A DNA stretch of 12,876 nucleotides from Desulfurellaceae bacterium (GTDB lineage Bacteria > Campylobacterota_A > Desulfurellia > JAGGSF01). Shown here piece after piece: positions 7,420 to 12,876 of the stretch. The stretch's first letter is position 1; every line of letters begins with the position of its first letter. The translations under genes were made by a program, and so were the position numbers. A model generated the notes under the pieces. The model did no database searches and was not told where the DNA came from. It worked only from the letters and a program-made list of their open reading frames with translations. The stretch spans positions 1 through 12,876 of the forward strand of contig JAGMDW010000175.1 of the NCBI GenBank assembly GCA_023128455.1, given 5' to 3'.

Positions 7420-7658
7420 TTCTTTTCCCCCTTACGCTTTTGTTTATACTCCCTTTCACATTTGTTTGAACAGAAATAGATGGTTTCGTTAGAGTGATAT
7501 CTCTTTATAGCTCGAGATCCAGAAATATAGGTTTTACAGTTGGCACATTGCACCAACTTCTCCACATGATTCCTTTTTTTAGGGGTAAATCTTAATTGCT
7601 TTGACACTATTATAAGTAGAACCATCAAAAACAGAACAAATAAAATTTTTGCTATCAT
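7416..7658 (-). CDS. Small membrane-anchored zinc-ribbon protein (PP0621-like)
   Basis: An 80-residue protein with one N-terminal membrane segment (about residues 3-18), a basic linker (KKRNH) and a C-terminal zinc ribbon: C38xxC41 and C63xxxC67, followed by a very lysine-rich tail. This layout resembles the PP0621 family of uncharacterised small proteins, whose function is not known to me. I start it at ATG 7658: that ATG overlaps the stop of the preceding gene as ATGA and places the membrane segment at the N-terminus; a longer in-frame start at 7724 would add 22 basic residues lying within the previous coding sequence. No good Shine-Dalgarno is seen, so coupling is likely. Its stop likewise overlaps the transaldolase start. 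Confidence 0.75.
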   Translation of the reverse strand: MIAKILFVLFLMVLLIIVSKQLRFTPKKRNHVEKLVQCANCKTYISGSRAIKRYHSNETIYFCSNKCEREYKQKRKGEKK

Positions 7659-8890
7659 TGTATTTTTTTTAATAAGATCTTTTTTATTTTCCGTCCGTCT
7701 GTATCTAAGACAGTAAAATCGCATCTGTCTGTAGATAGTATTTCACCTTTTTGGGGAATATAACCCAGCCTTTTTATTACAAAACCTCCTATGGTTTCAT
7801 AATCTTCTTCTTTTTTTATATTTAGTTTTAAATCCTCGTTAATTCTATCTATTTCTGCATCTGCGTCAATTATATACTTATCTTTTCCTTGGATGCGGAA
7901 GTACAAATTCGATTTATCGTATTCATCTTCAATTTCACCCATAATTTCTTCCACACAGTCTTCAATAGTAGCCATGCCTGTTATTCCTCCATATTCATCC
8001 ACAATCATCGCCATAAAAATACCATCTTTTTTCATCTTATAAAACAAATCATCTACCCGCATATATTCGGAGAAGAACTGAGCAGGCTGAACGAATTTCT
8101 TAATATTTTCTTTTTCATCTACTGTATGGATTAAATCATAAATATTTACTATACCTACAATATTGTCTATTCTTTCTCTATATACAGGAAAACGAGTAAA
8201 TCCTGTTTCTTTCACCAGTTCTATCATCTCTTCAATAGTTGAGGTTTCCTTTGCCAGCTTTGCCTTAACCAAAGGCACCATTATTTCTCTGGTATATTCT
8301 TCCCCAAATTCGAATATATGCTTTAAAAATTTGTGTTCTTCAAAGCTTATTTCATCTTTGATATATTTACTGTTCAACAATGTTTTGAAATCTCTTCGAG
8401 ATACTTTGTGCTTCTTGAAAAAGCTTGCCGGCATAAGTTTTAAAAGTGTATTGGCAATTACAGACACACAAAAGATGAATGGCGAAAGGATTTTTCCCAC
8501 AATATGCAAAAAATACACACTCTTCACAGACAAAGAAATGGGAAATTTTCTAAATAAACTCTTAGGTATCAATTCCCCACCCAGCAAGATAATAGGGGAA
8601 ATGATGAGTATAGAGTACAATCCCTGTCCTTCACCTAAATATTTTGTCATGAGGTATGTGGCTATACTGGTTGAAGTAACAACACTGATATCTGTTATAG
8701 AAAGGGTAGTGGAGAGGAGTTTGGCGGGGTTTTTAAGGTAGTTTTTTATAAGCTGAGCACCCTTGACCCCTTTCCGAGAAAGGATGTTTAATTTTAATGA
8801 ATTGGCAGAAATAATACCTATTTCCGTTCCAGATGAAATAGCTTCTATAAAAACACAGCAAATGATGATAAGAATTAAAATGACATCCAC
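7655..8890 (-). CDS. CNNM/CBS/CorC-type membrane protein (hemolysin C or magnesium transporter family)
   Basis: A 411-residue integral membrane protein with three parts. The CNNM domain (about 1-175) has membrane segments near 3-17, 60-80, 91-107 and 124-150 and the motifs SGTEIGIISAN and GELIPKS. A CBS pair follows (about 195-320), including FTRFPVY and the hallmark VDEYGGITGMATIEDCVEEI. The C-terminal CorC/HlyC domain spans about 335-410. Members are linked to Mg/Co efflux or Na/Mg exchange (CorC, MpfA, CNNM); older names call them hemolysins without good support. The start is GTG 8890; no ATG lies in frame near it and there is no Shine-Dalgarno. A promoter at 8897-8925 puts the transcript start at or beside this GTG. 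It is first in the six-gene minus-strand operon, which makes it the entry point for regulation. Confidence 0.88.
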   Translation of the reverse strand: MDVILILIIICCVFIEAISSGTEIGIISANSLKLNILSRKGVKGAQLIKNYLKNPAKLLSTTLSITDISVVTSTSIATYLMTKYLGEGQGLYSILIISPIILLGGELIPKSLFRKFPISLSVKSVYFLHIVGKILSPFIFCVSVIANTLLKLMPASFFKKHKVSRRDFKTLLNSKYIKDEISFEEHKFLKHIFEFGEEYTREIMVPLVKAKLAKETSTIEEMIELVKETGFTRFPVYRERIDNIVGIVNIYDLIHTVDEKENIKKFVQPAQFFSEYMRVDDLFYKMKKDGIFMAMIVDEYGGITGMATIEDCVEEIMGEIEDEYDKSNLYFRIQGKDKYIIDADAEIDRINEDLKLNIKKEEDYETIGGFVIKRLGYIPQKGEILSTDRCDFTVLDTDGRKIKKILLKKIQ

Positions 8891-8896
8891 AATTTA

Positions 8897-8925
8897 AAAA
8901 TAGCAATTTTAAAACAGGAAGTCAA
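8897..8925 (-). promoter_or_regulatory. Promoter of the minus-strand operon, possibly leaderless
   Basis: Read on the minus strand, TTGACT (8925-8920) is followed after 17 bp by TATTTT (8902-8897). The expected start, about 7 bases further, is 8890, the G of the GTG start codon. The -35 matches consensus at five positions and the -10 at four. The missing Shine-Dalgarno fits a leaderless message. Confidence 0.55.
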
Positions 8926-8967
8926 AGACTTATTCAGTTCCTATGCCATGAATATACAATTGACTTC
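8918..8967. repeat. Inverted repeat between the divergent operons
   Basis: GAAGTCAA (8918-8925) and TTGACTTC (8960-8967) are perfect 8-bp arms with centres 42 bp apart, about four helical turns. The left arm contains the -35 of the minus-strand promoter. The right arm lies just before, or forms, the -35 of the plus-strand promoter. A shared regulator bridging both sites is possible; two -35 elements with similar flanks is the simpler reading. Confidence 0.4.
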
Positions 8968-8968
8968 T

Positions 8969-8997
8969 TTGCCTTTATTATAATATTGTAATATAAT
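8969..8997 (+). promoter_or_regulatory. Promoter of the xseB operon
   Basis: TTGCCT (8969-8974), a 17-bp spacer and a perfect TATAAT (8992-8997) give a likely start near 9004, leaving a leader of about 42 bases with AAAGAGG before the xseB ATG. An overlapping alternative is TTGACT (8960-8965) with TATTGT (8984-8989), spacer 18. The region is very AT-rich, so the exact choice is uncertain. Confidence 0.6.
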
Positions 8998-9045
8998 CTA
9001 CTATGAAAATAATTGAGAGTAAACTGATTTTAAAGAGGTTTATTT

Positions 9046-9264
9046 ATGGGAAAAATTGGTTTTGAAGAAGCACTGAAGAGATTGGAAGAAATAGCGGGAA
9101 TATTAGAAAAAGGAGATACATCCTTAGATGAAGCCTTAAGATTGTTTGAAGAAGGAATGAAACTCTCTGCTTTTTGTCAAAAGAAACTTACAGAGGTAGA
9201 AAACAAGATAAAACTTATCGTTCAAAAAGAAGGAGAAATTAATCTTGAAGAATTTAAATCTTGA
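9046..9264 (+). CDS. xseB: Exodeoxyribonuclease VII small subunit
   Basis: A 72-residue helical protein. The opening FEEALKRLEEIAGILEKGD followed by LDEALRLFEEGMKLSAFCQ is the typical XseB two-helix coiled-coil pattern. Several copies bind the large subunit XseA to form the nuclease that degrades single-stranded DNA from both ends in repair. Length is in the usual 60-80 range. The start ATG has AAAGAGG at normal spacing. The gene overlaps the next one (ispA) by 20 bp; a neighbouring polyprenyl synthase is the usual context for xseB. The xseA gene, often directly upstream, is absent here: upstream is the divergent operon. Confidence 0.93.
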   Translation: MGKIGFEEALKRLEEIAGILEKGDTSLDEALRLFEEGMKLSAFCQKKLTEVENKIKLIVQKEGEINLEEFKS

Positions 9265-10108
9265 TTTTCTCAGTAAATACAAGAATAAGGTAAACAAATA
9301 TTTAGAAGAAATCTTTCAGGAAAATGTTTTTTATCCTCCTCTATTTAATGAAGCAATGAAATATACAGTTTTTACGGAGGGGAAAAAAATAAGAGCAGCT
9401 CTTGTTCTCTCTACAGTGAAACTCTTTTCCAATTATGAAATTGGATTACCTTTTGCTGCATCTATAGAACTAATTCATGCTTACTCTCTCATTCATGATG
9501 ACCTACCATCCATGGACAATGATGATTATAGACGAGGGAAACCATCCAACCACAAGGTATTTGGAGAAGAATTAGCCGTTTTAGCTGGCGACGGATTAGG
9601 CACTTTCGCTTATGAAATAATGATTGACAAAGGTTTACGAGTTACAAGTAAAGAGAATGTATTAGAGATAATAAAGGAAACAAGTCATGCTTCAGGTCCA
9701 TGGGGAATGGTAGGTGGACAGGCGGCAGATATCCTTGTTGCTAAAAAGAAAATAAAAGTGGAAGATGAAAAAGAGATGGTCAATTTTATCCATACCCACA
9801 AGACACAAAAACTTATTACTATATGCCCAATAATTGGCGGAATATTAGGTAATTGCAATAGCGATGAGCTACATAGACTCAAGACTTACGGAGAAAAAAT
9901 TGGCCTTGCCTTTCAAATCATAGATGATGTATTAGATGTAGGGGAAGAAGAAAATATTTTGACTTACCCTAAAGTCTACGGTATAGAGAATTCGAAGCAA
10001 ATTGCCAAAAAACTGGTGGAAGAAGGACAAGAACAGCTGACAATATGGGGGGAAAAAGCAAGAGAACTTTTAGATATAGCTGATTTGATCGTAGAAAGGA
10101 GTAGGTAA
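9245..10108 (+). CDS. ispA: Farnesyl-diphosphate-synthase-type polyprenyl synthetase
   Basis: A 287-residue all-helical prenyltransferase condensing isopentenyl diphosphate with allylic diphosphates. Visible are GKKIR (46-50), the first aspartate-rich motif DDLPSMD (85-91) with the bacterial two-residue insertion, HKT (185-187), GGQAAD (157-162) and the second motif IDDVLD (226-231). The sequence before the first motif, IHAYSLIHDDLP, is like E. coli IspA, which suggests C15 product. One oddity: after the second motif the usual loop of about a dozen residues containing GK...D...K is missing, so VGEEENILTYP follows directly; lysines in that loop normally help bind diphosphate. Start is TTG 9245, with AGGAG 9 bases upstream, inside the end of xseB; no ATG is available. 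Product chain length is inference. Confidence 0.9.
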   Translation: MKNLNLDFLSKYKNKVNKYLEEIFQENVFYPPLFNEAMKYTVFTEGKKIRAALVLSTVKLFSNYEIGLPFAASIELIHAYSLIHDDLPSMDNDDYRRGKPSNHKVFGEELAVLAGDGLGTFAYEIMIDKGLRVTSKENVLEIIKETSHASGPWGMVGGQAADILVAKKKIKVEDEKEMVNFIHTHKTQKLITICPIIGGILGNCNSDELHRLKTYGEKIGLAFQIIDDVLDVGEEENILTYPKVYGIENSKQIAKKLVEEGQEQLTIWGEKARELLDIADLIVERSR

Positions 10109-10161
10109 TGATAAAAATCAAAGATTTTTACCGTAAAAATTCTGAAGGAGAATTTTTATGA
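10108..10161 (+). CDS. Putative 17-codon frame bridging ispA and hisB
   Basis: An ATG sharing its A with the ispA stop (TAATG), preceded by AAGGAG, opens MIKIKDFYRKNSEGEFL and stops at a TGA that overlaps the hisB ATG as ATGA. It could be translated and could couple ispA to hisB by carrying ribosomes through the hairpin that holds the hisB ribosome-binding site. Almost all of it is repeat DNA with a second family copy at 12803, where the frame differs, so selection for the peptide itself is doubtful. No function is proposed for the peptide. Confidence 0.35.
   Translation: MIKIKDFYRKNSEGEFL
10112..10158 (+). repeat. Double-hairpin repeat, copy A, with the hisB ribosome-binding site in its loop
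   Basis: Two palindromes in a row. The first is an 8-bp stem with loop AAA (10112-10130). The second is a 10-bp stem, TAAAAATTCT (10134-10143) with AGAATTTTTA (10149-10158), and loop GAAGG. The hisB Shine-Dalgarno GAAGGAG (10144-10150) is mostly loop, and the stem closes on the A of the hisB start codon. The element fills the whole ispA-hisB gap. It shares 19 identical bases, aaatcaaagatttttaccg, with the last bases of the window (12858-12876) and the overall layout with 12809-12855. Confidence 0.75.
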
Positions 10162-10736
10162 AAAGAGAGGCGAGAATTTCCAGAAAAACAGAGGAAACGG
10201 AAGTAGAGATAAGCCTATGTATAGATGGAAGCGGAAAGGCAGAGATTTCTACCCCTGTAGGCTTTTTTAATCATATGTTAGAAACCATAGCCAAACATGG
10301 CAACTTTGATTTAGAGGTTCAGGCAAAAGGCGATATAGAAGTAGATTTTCACCACATTATAGAAGATATAGGTATAGTTTTGGGGAAAACCTTTTTAAAA
10401 GCATTGGGTGAAAAGAGAGGGATAAAGAGGTTTGCATCTTCCGTCGTTCCCATGGATGATGCATTGACACTGTGCAGTATAGATATCGGAGGAAGACCGT
10501 ACTTTTATTATAATTTGAGCGTAAACGGAAAATTAGGGAGTATGGATATAGAAATAATAGAGGAATTTTTTCGTGCTTTTTCATACAACGCATTGATTAA
10601 TCTTTATATAGATGGTTTACATGGAAAGAATGCTCATCATATCATTGAATCTGCATTTAAAGCATTTTCCTTAACTTTAAAGCAAGCGGTAAGAATAGAG
10701 GGGGACACTATTCCCTCCACAAAGGGCGTGATCTGA
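10158..10736 (+). CDS. hisB: Imidazoleglycerol-phosphate dehydratase
   Basis: A 192-residue monofunctional dehydratase of histidine synthesis (imidazole glycerol phosphate to imidazole acetol phosphate). The N-terminal RKTEET (9-14), the two manganese-binding repeats HHxxE (H65, H66, E69 and H160, H161, E164) and the C-terminal IPSTKGVI are diagnostic. The common FDHML is FNHML here (N38), a minor change. There is no fused histidinol-phosphatase domain. The ribosome-binding site GAAGGAG lies in the loop of repeat copy A. The stop codon overlaps the mtaB CTG start. No other his gene is in the window, so it is an orphan among unrelated housekeeping genes. Confidence 0.95.
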   Translation: MKREARISRKTEETEVEISLCIDGSGKAEISTPVGFFNHMLETIAKHGNFDLEVQAKGDIEVDFHHIIEDIGIVLGKTFLKALGEKRGIKRFASSVVPMDDALTLCSIDIGGRPYFYYNLSVNGKLGSMDIEIIEEFFRAFSYNALINLYIDGLHGKNAHHIIESAFKAFSLTLKQAVRIEGDTIPSTKGVI

Positions 10737-12025
10737 AAATAAAGGTAGCCTTCACGACTTTAGGATGTAAGGTAAACCAGTATGAAACAATGTGTATGAT
10801 GGATAAATGTGAGGGGGAAGGCTTTTATTCTACCTCATTTAAGGAAAAGGCAGATGTGTATGTGATCAATGGCTGCTGTGTAACCTCACGAGCGGCTTAC
10901 GAGACAAGACTATTTGCCAAAAAAGCGCTCCAAAATAACAAACAGGCAAAGGTTATCGTCTTAGGTTGCCCCTCTTATATGCAGAGAGAAAGAGAAATGC
11001 TGAAAGAGATAGGCGTTCATTTCATCTTAGGGCATTCTTACAAACATGAAATGCCAGATTTCATTTTGAGAGCGATGAACGGTGAAAGTGGTATATTTGC
11101 CGATGATTATTCTAAGTCTTATGTGGATGAATCTGTTCTCTGTCGATTCGGCAATAGAGCCCGTGCATTTTGCAAAGTAGAAGAGGGCTGTAATTTTCAC
11201 TGTACATTCTGTATTCTTCCCATGGTAAGAGGAAAAGAAAGAAGCAAAAGTATAGAAAATGTCCTAAAAGAAATCAAATGTTTAATAGAATCTGGTCATA
11301 AAGAAATTGTACTTACAGGAACAAATATCGGTAGTTACCGTTTTGGCTTTAAAAAACTCCTCCAGCTTATCGAGCAAATGGATGGTGAGTTTAGAATTCG
11401 CATAAGTTCTATTGAGCCGGTATATATAGATGATTCATTGATAAATATTCTGAAAGAAAGCAAAAGGATTGTCAAACACATGCATATTCCCTTACAGAGT
11501 GGCAGTGAAAAAATTTTGAAACTGATGGGCAGACCTTACAAAAAAGAGGATTACTACAATATTGCCTGGAGGTTAAATAAACTGGGTATTGCATTAGGCA
11601 CAGATATTATCGTAGGATTTCCTACAGAAACAGATGAAGACTTTAAGGAGGAGGAGGCATTTGTTAAAAGTTTACCTCTTCAATATGCGCATGTTTTTGT
11701 TTATTCAAAAAGGGAGAAAACACCAGCAGCATCAATCAAAGGAGAGATAAACGGAAAAATAGCGAAGAACAGAAGCAAGATCATACGAAGGATAATTGCT
11801 TTAAAAAATTACGCATTCCGAAAAAGCTTAGAGGGAAAGAGGGTAGAGCTAATTACAGAACCCACAAAGGTTGTAATAGACGGAAAAGCTTATAGAAAAG
11901 GTGTTTCTAAAGAATATGTAGTCGTTCTTATTCCTTCATCTGTTCCTCCCCATGAAAGATTATGGGCAAGAATTGTTCATGTAAACAGAAATTTTACATT
12001 TGCTGAATATGAGGAAAAAGCGTAA
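10733..12025 (+). CDS. mtaB: tRNA threonylcarbamoyladenosine methylthiotransferase (radical SAM)
   Basis: A radical-SAM methylthiotransferase that adds a methylthio group to t6A37 in tRNAs reading ANN codons. The N-terminal UPF0004 domain supplies C12 (LGCKVNQYE), C48 (VINGCCVT) and C79 (VLGCP) for one cluster. The radical-SAM cluster uses C153, C157 and C160 (EEGCNFHCTFC). A TRAM-like end follows from about residue 365. LGCKVNQYET is the usual MtaB form, separating it from MiaB and RimO. The first in-frame ATG (10790) would remove C12 and break the cluster. Upstream of it no ATG, GTG or TTG occurs in frame before a stop near 10658. The best start is CTG 10733: AAAGGG lies 6 bases before it, it overlaps the hisB stop as CTGA, and it gives a 430-residue protein starting MKIKVAFTTLG, as in the family. 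Confidence 0.9.
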   Translation: MKIKVAFTTLGCKVNQYETMCMMDKCEGEGFYSTSFKEKADVYVINGCCVTSRAAYETRLFAKKALQNNKQAKVIVLGCPSYMQREREMLKEIGVHFILGHSYKHEMPDFILRAMNGESGIFADDYSKSYVDESVLCRFGNRARAFCKVEEGCNFHCTFCILPMVRGKERSKSIENVLKEIKCLIESGHKEIVLTGTNIGSYRFGFKKLLQLIEQMDGEFRIRISSIEPVYIDDSLINILKESKRIVKHMHIPLQSGSEKILKLMGRPYKKEDYYNIAWRLNKLGIALGTDIIVGFPTETDEDFKEEEAFVKSLPLQYAHVFVYSKREKTPAASIKGEINGKIAKNRSKIIRRIIALKNYAFRKSLEGKRVELITEPTKVVIDGKAYRKGVSKEYVVVLIPSSVPPHERLWARIVHVNRNFTFAEYEEKA

Positions 12026-12806
12026 ACCCTTTGAAGATAAACGAGACAAAATTGTGTTTCTTGGTACCGGGGGAGGAAGAATTGTTGTCTTTTCACAGGT
12101 GAGAGCGTCAGGCGGCCTATGGTTTCAATTGGATGGCAAGATATTCGTTATCGACCCCGGGCCGGGAGCTTTAGTAAAAGCAGCGAATATGGGTATAAGC
12201 ATAAGAAAATTAAAGGCTATTTTCATCTCTCATCGACACCTGGACCACTGTGCGGATATAAATAGTATCATTGTAGCGATGACAGAGGGAGCCAGAAAGA
12301 AGAAAGGTATAGTTTTCGCACCTCCAGATGCTATAGATGAAGACTCTGTAATTCTGGAATACTGCAAAAACACTGTGAAAAATATAATAAGGTTAAAACA
12401 AGAAGGAAAATACAAAATAGATAACATTTCTCTATATACTCCTCTGAAATTCATTCACCCCCCTCAGACATTTGGTGTTATAATAGAAAGCGAAAGATAT
12501 ACCATATCCTATATTGCAGATACATTATGGTTTGACGAATTACCGCAGATCTTTCAGGGTGATGTGGTTATTATGAATACTGTTTTTAAAGAGCCAAGAC
12601 AGGGTTTTTATCATCTATGCATTCATGATGTGGAGAAATATCTCTCCGTATATAAACCGAAAATATTGATTCTCAATCACTTTGGCATGACACTTTTACG
12701 AGCAAAACCATGGGAGTGGGCGGAGAGAATTTCAAAACAATTTAATACAAAAGTTTTAGCAGCATGGGATAACATGATTTTTGATTTAGATAAGGAAGTT
12801 TTATGA
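12009..12806 (+). CDS. Metallo-beta-lactamase-fold hydrolase
   Basis: A 265-residue MBL-fold protein. FLGTGGGR (17-24) opens the fold, DPGPGAL (49-55) is the second-strand motif, HRHLDH (75-80) is the metal-binding HxHxDH, SYIADT (about 162-167 region) supplies the usual bridging aspartate, and LNHFGMTLLRAKPWE near the C-terminus gives the last histidine. This pattern fits a family common in archaea and anaerobic bacteria, usually named only MBL-fold hydrolase; its substrate is unknown to me. Possible roles include RNA or phosphodiester cleavage, but nothing here decides. ATG 12009 is chosen; it lies inside the end of mtaB (17-bp overlap) with no Shine-Dalgarno. TTG 12000 and GTG 12054 are alternatives, the latter starting right at the fold. 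Its TGA overlaps the next ATG. Confidence 0.85.
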   Translation: MRKKRKPFEDKRDKIVFLGTGGGRIVVFSQVRASGGLWFQLDGKIFVIDPGPGALVKAANMGISIRKLKAIFISHRHLDHCADINSIIVAMTEGARKKKGIVFAPPDAIDEDSVILEYCKNTVKNIIRLKQEGKYKIDNISLYTPLKFIHPPQTFGVIIESERYTISYIADTLWFDELPQIFQGDVVIMNTVFKEPRQGFYHLCIHDVEKYLSVYKPKILILNHFGMTLLRAKPWEWAERISKQFNTKVLAAWDNMIFDLDKEVL

Positions 12807-12876
12807 CACAAATCAAAGATTTGGTCGTAAAATCCTTAAAGGCGGATTTTGTGACACAAATCAAAGATTTTTACCG
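12803..12876 (+). CDS. Start of an open frame made of 16-residue repeats (cut by window edge)
   Basis: ATG 12803 overlaps the hydrolase stop as ATGA and is preceded by AAGGAAG. The frame reads MTQIKDLVVKSLKADF, then VTQIKDFYR, and leaves the window without a stop. The second unit begins at a GTG exactly 48 bases after the ATG. Either a real gene with a tandem-repeat N-terminus begins here, or this is the repeat element in a frame that happens to be open. The 17-codon frame at 10108 starts alike (MIKIKDFYRK). With 24 codons visible no function can be given. Confidence 0.35.
   Translation, partial: MTQIKDLVVKSLKADFVTQIKDFY
12804..12876 (+). repeat. Double-hairpin repeat, tandem copies B1 and B2
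   Basis: The 19 bases at 12804-12822 recur exactly at 12852-12870, a 48-nt period. Copy B1 has hairpin 1 CAAATC-AAA-GATTTG (12809-12823) and hairpin 2 with AAAATCC (12829-12835) and GGATTTT (12844-12850), extendable in RNA to 12824-12855 with two G-U pairs; its loop region carries AAAGGCGG, which resembles a Shine-Dalgarno. Copy B2 shows hairpin 1 (12858-12870) and then the same TTACCG as copy A before the window ends. Confidence 0.8.

Noticed and set aside
8163..8741. Open frame of 192 codons on the + strand inside the CNNM/CorC gene
   Set aside because: It is fully antisense to a gene with clear family motifs and has no recognisable domain or ribosome-binding site.
8977..8997. AT-rich near-palindrome around the xseB promoter
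   Set aside because: It mostly reflects two TATAAT-like words in very AT-rich DNA; no longer symmetric structure is present.

Overview
The window is AT-rich, densely packed bacterial chromosome. No tRNA, rRNA, CRISPR array, transposase or phage gene is visible. The lptA-like gene (periplasmic LPS transport) points to a diderm bacterium. The four-subunit 2-oxoacid:ferredoxin oxidoreductase points to ferredoxin-based, probably anaerobic metabolism. The phylum cannot be fixed from the sequence. Several genes appear to start at TTG, GTG or CTG, and most neighbours overlap by a few bases, so translational coupling is probably the rule.

Region 1 (1-3472, + strand): a near-consensus sigma70-type promoter with a palindrome just upstream drives a relic of isocitrate dehydrogenase (internally deleted and C-terminally truncated), then korD-korA-korB-korC, and ends at a strong intrinsic terminator. 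Isocitrate dehydrogenase makes 2-oxoglutarate, the expected Kor substrate, so the relic fits the operon's pathway.

Region 2 (3477-4313, + strand): spermidine synthase (speE), starting just after the terminator and converging with gltX, with a 26-bp overlap.

Region 3 (8925 down to 4288, - strand): six tightly coupled genes: a CNNM/CBS/CorC membrane protein, a small membrane-anchored zinc-ribbon protein, transaldolase, rdgB, lptA and gltX. A promoter upstream of the first gene would place the transcription start on its GTG codon, so it may be leaderless.

Region 4 (8960-12876, + strand): a divergent operon: xseB, farnesyl-diphosphate-synthase-like ispA, hisB, mtaB (apparently starting at CTG) and a metallo-beta-lactamase-fold hydrolase. 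It mixes DNA repair, isoprenoid, histidine and tRNA-modification functions.

The least explained signal is a family of short double-hairpin repeats in region 4. One copy fills the ispA-hisB junction and places the hisB ribosome-binding site in a hairpin loop. One complete copy and one copy cut by the window edge lie in tandem (48-nt period) right after the hydrolase gene. Hairpin stems are kept by paired base changes while the reading frame is not, which suggests a structured, possibly mobile or regulatory element that only incidentally encodes short peptides.
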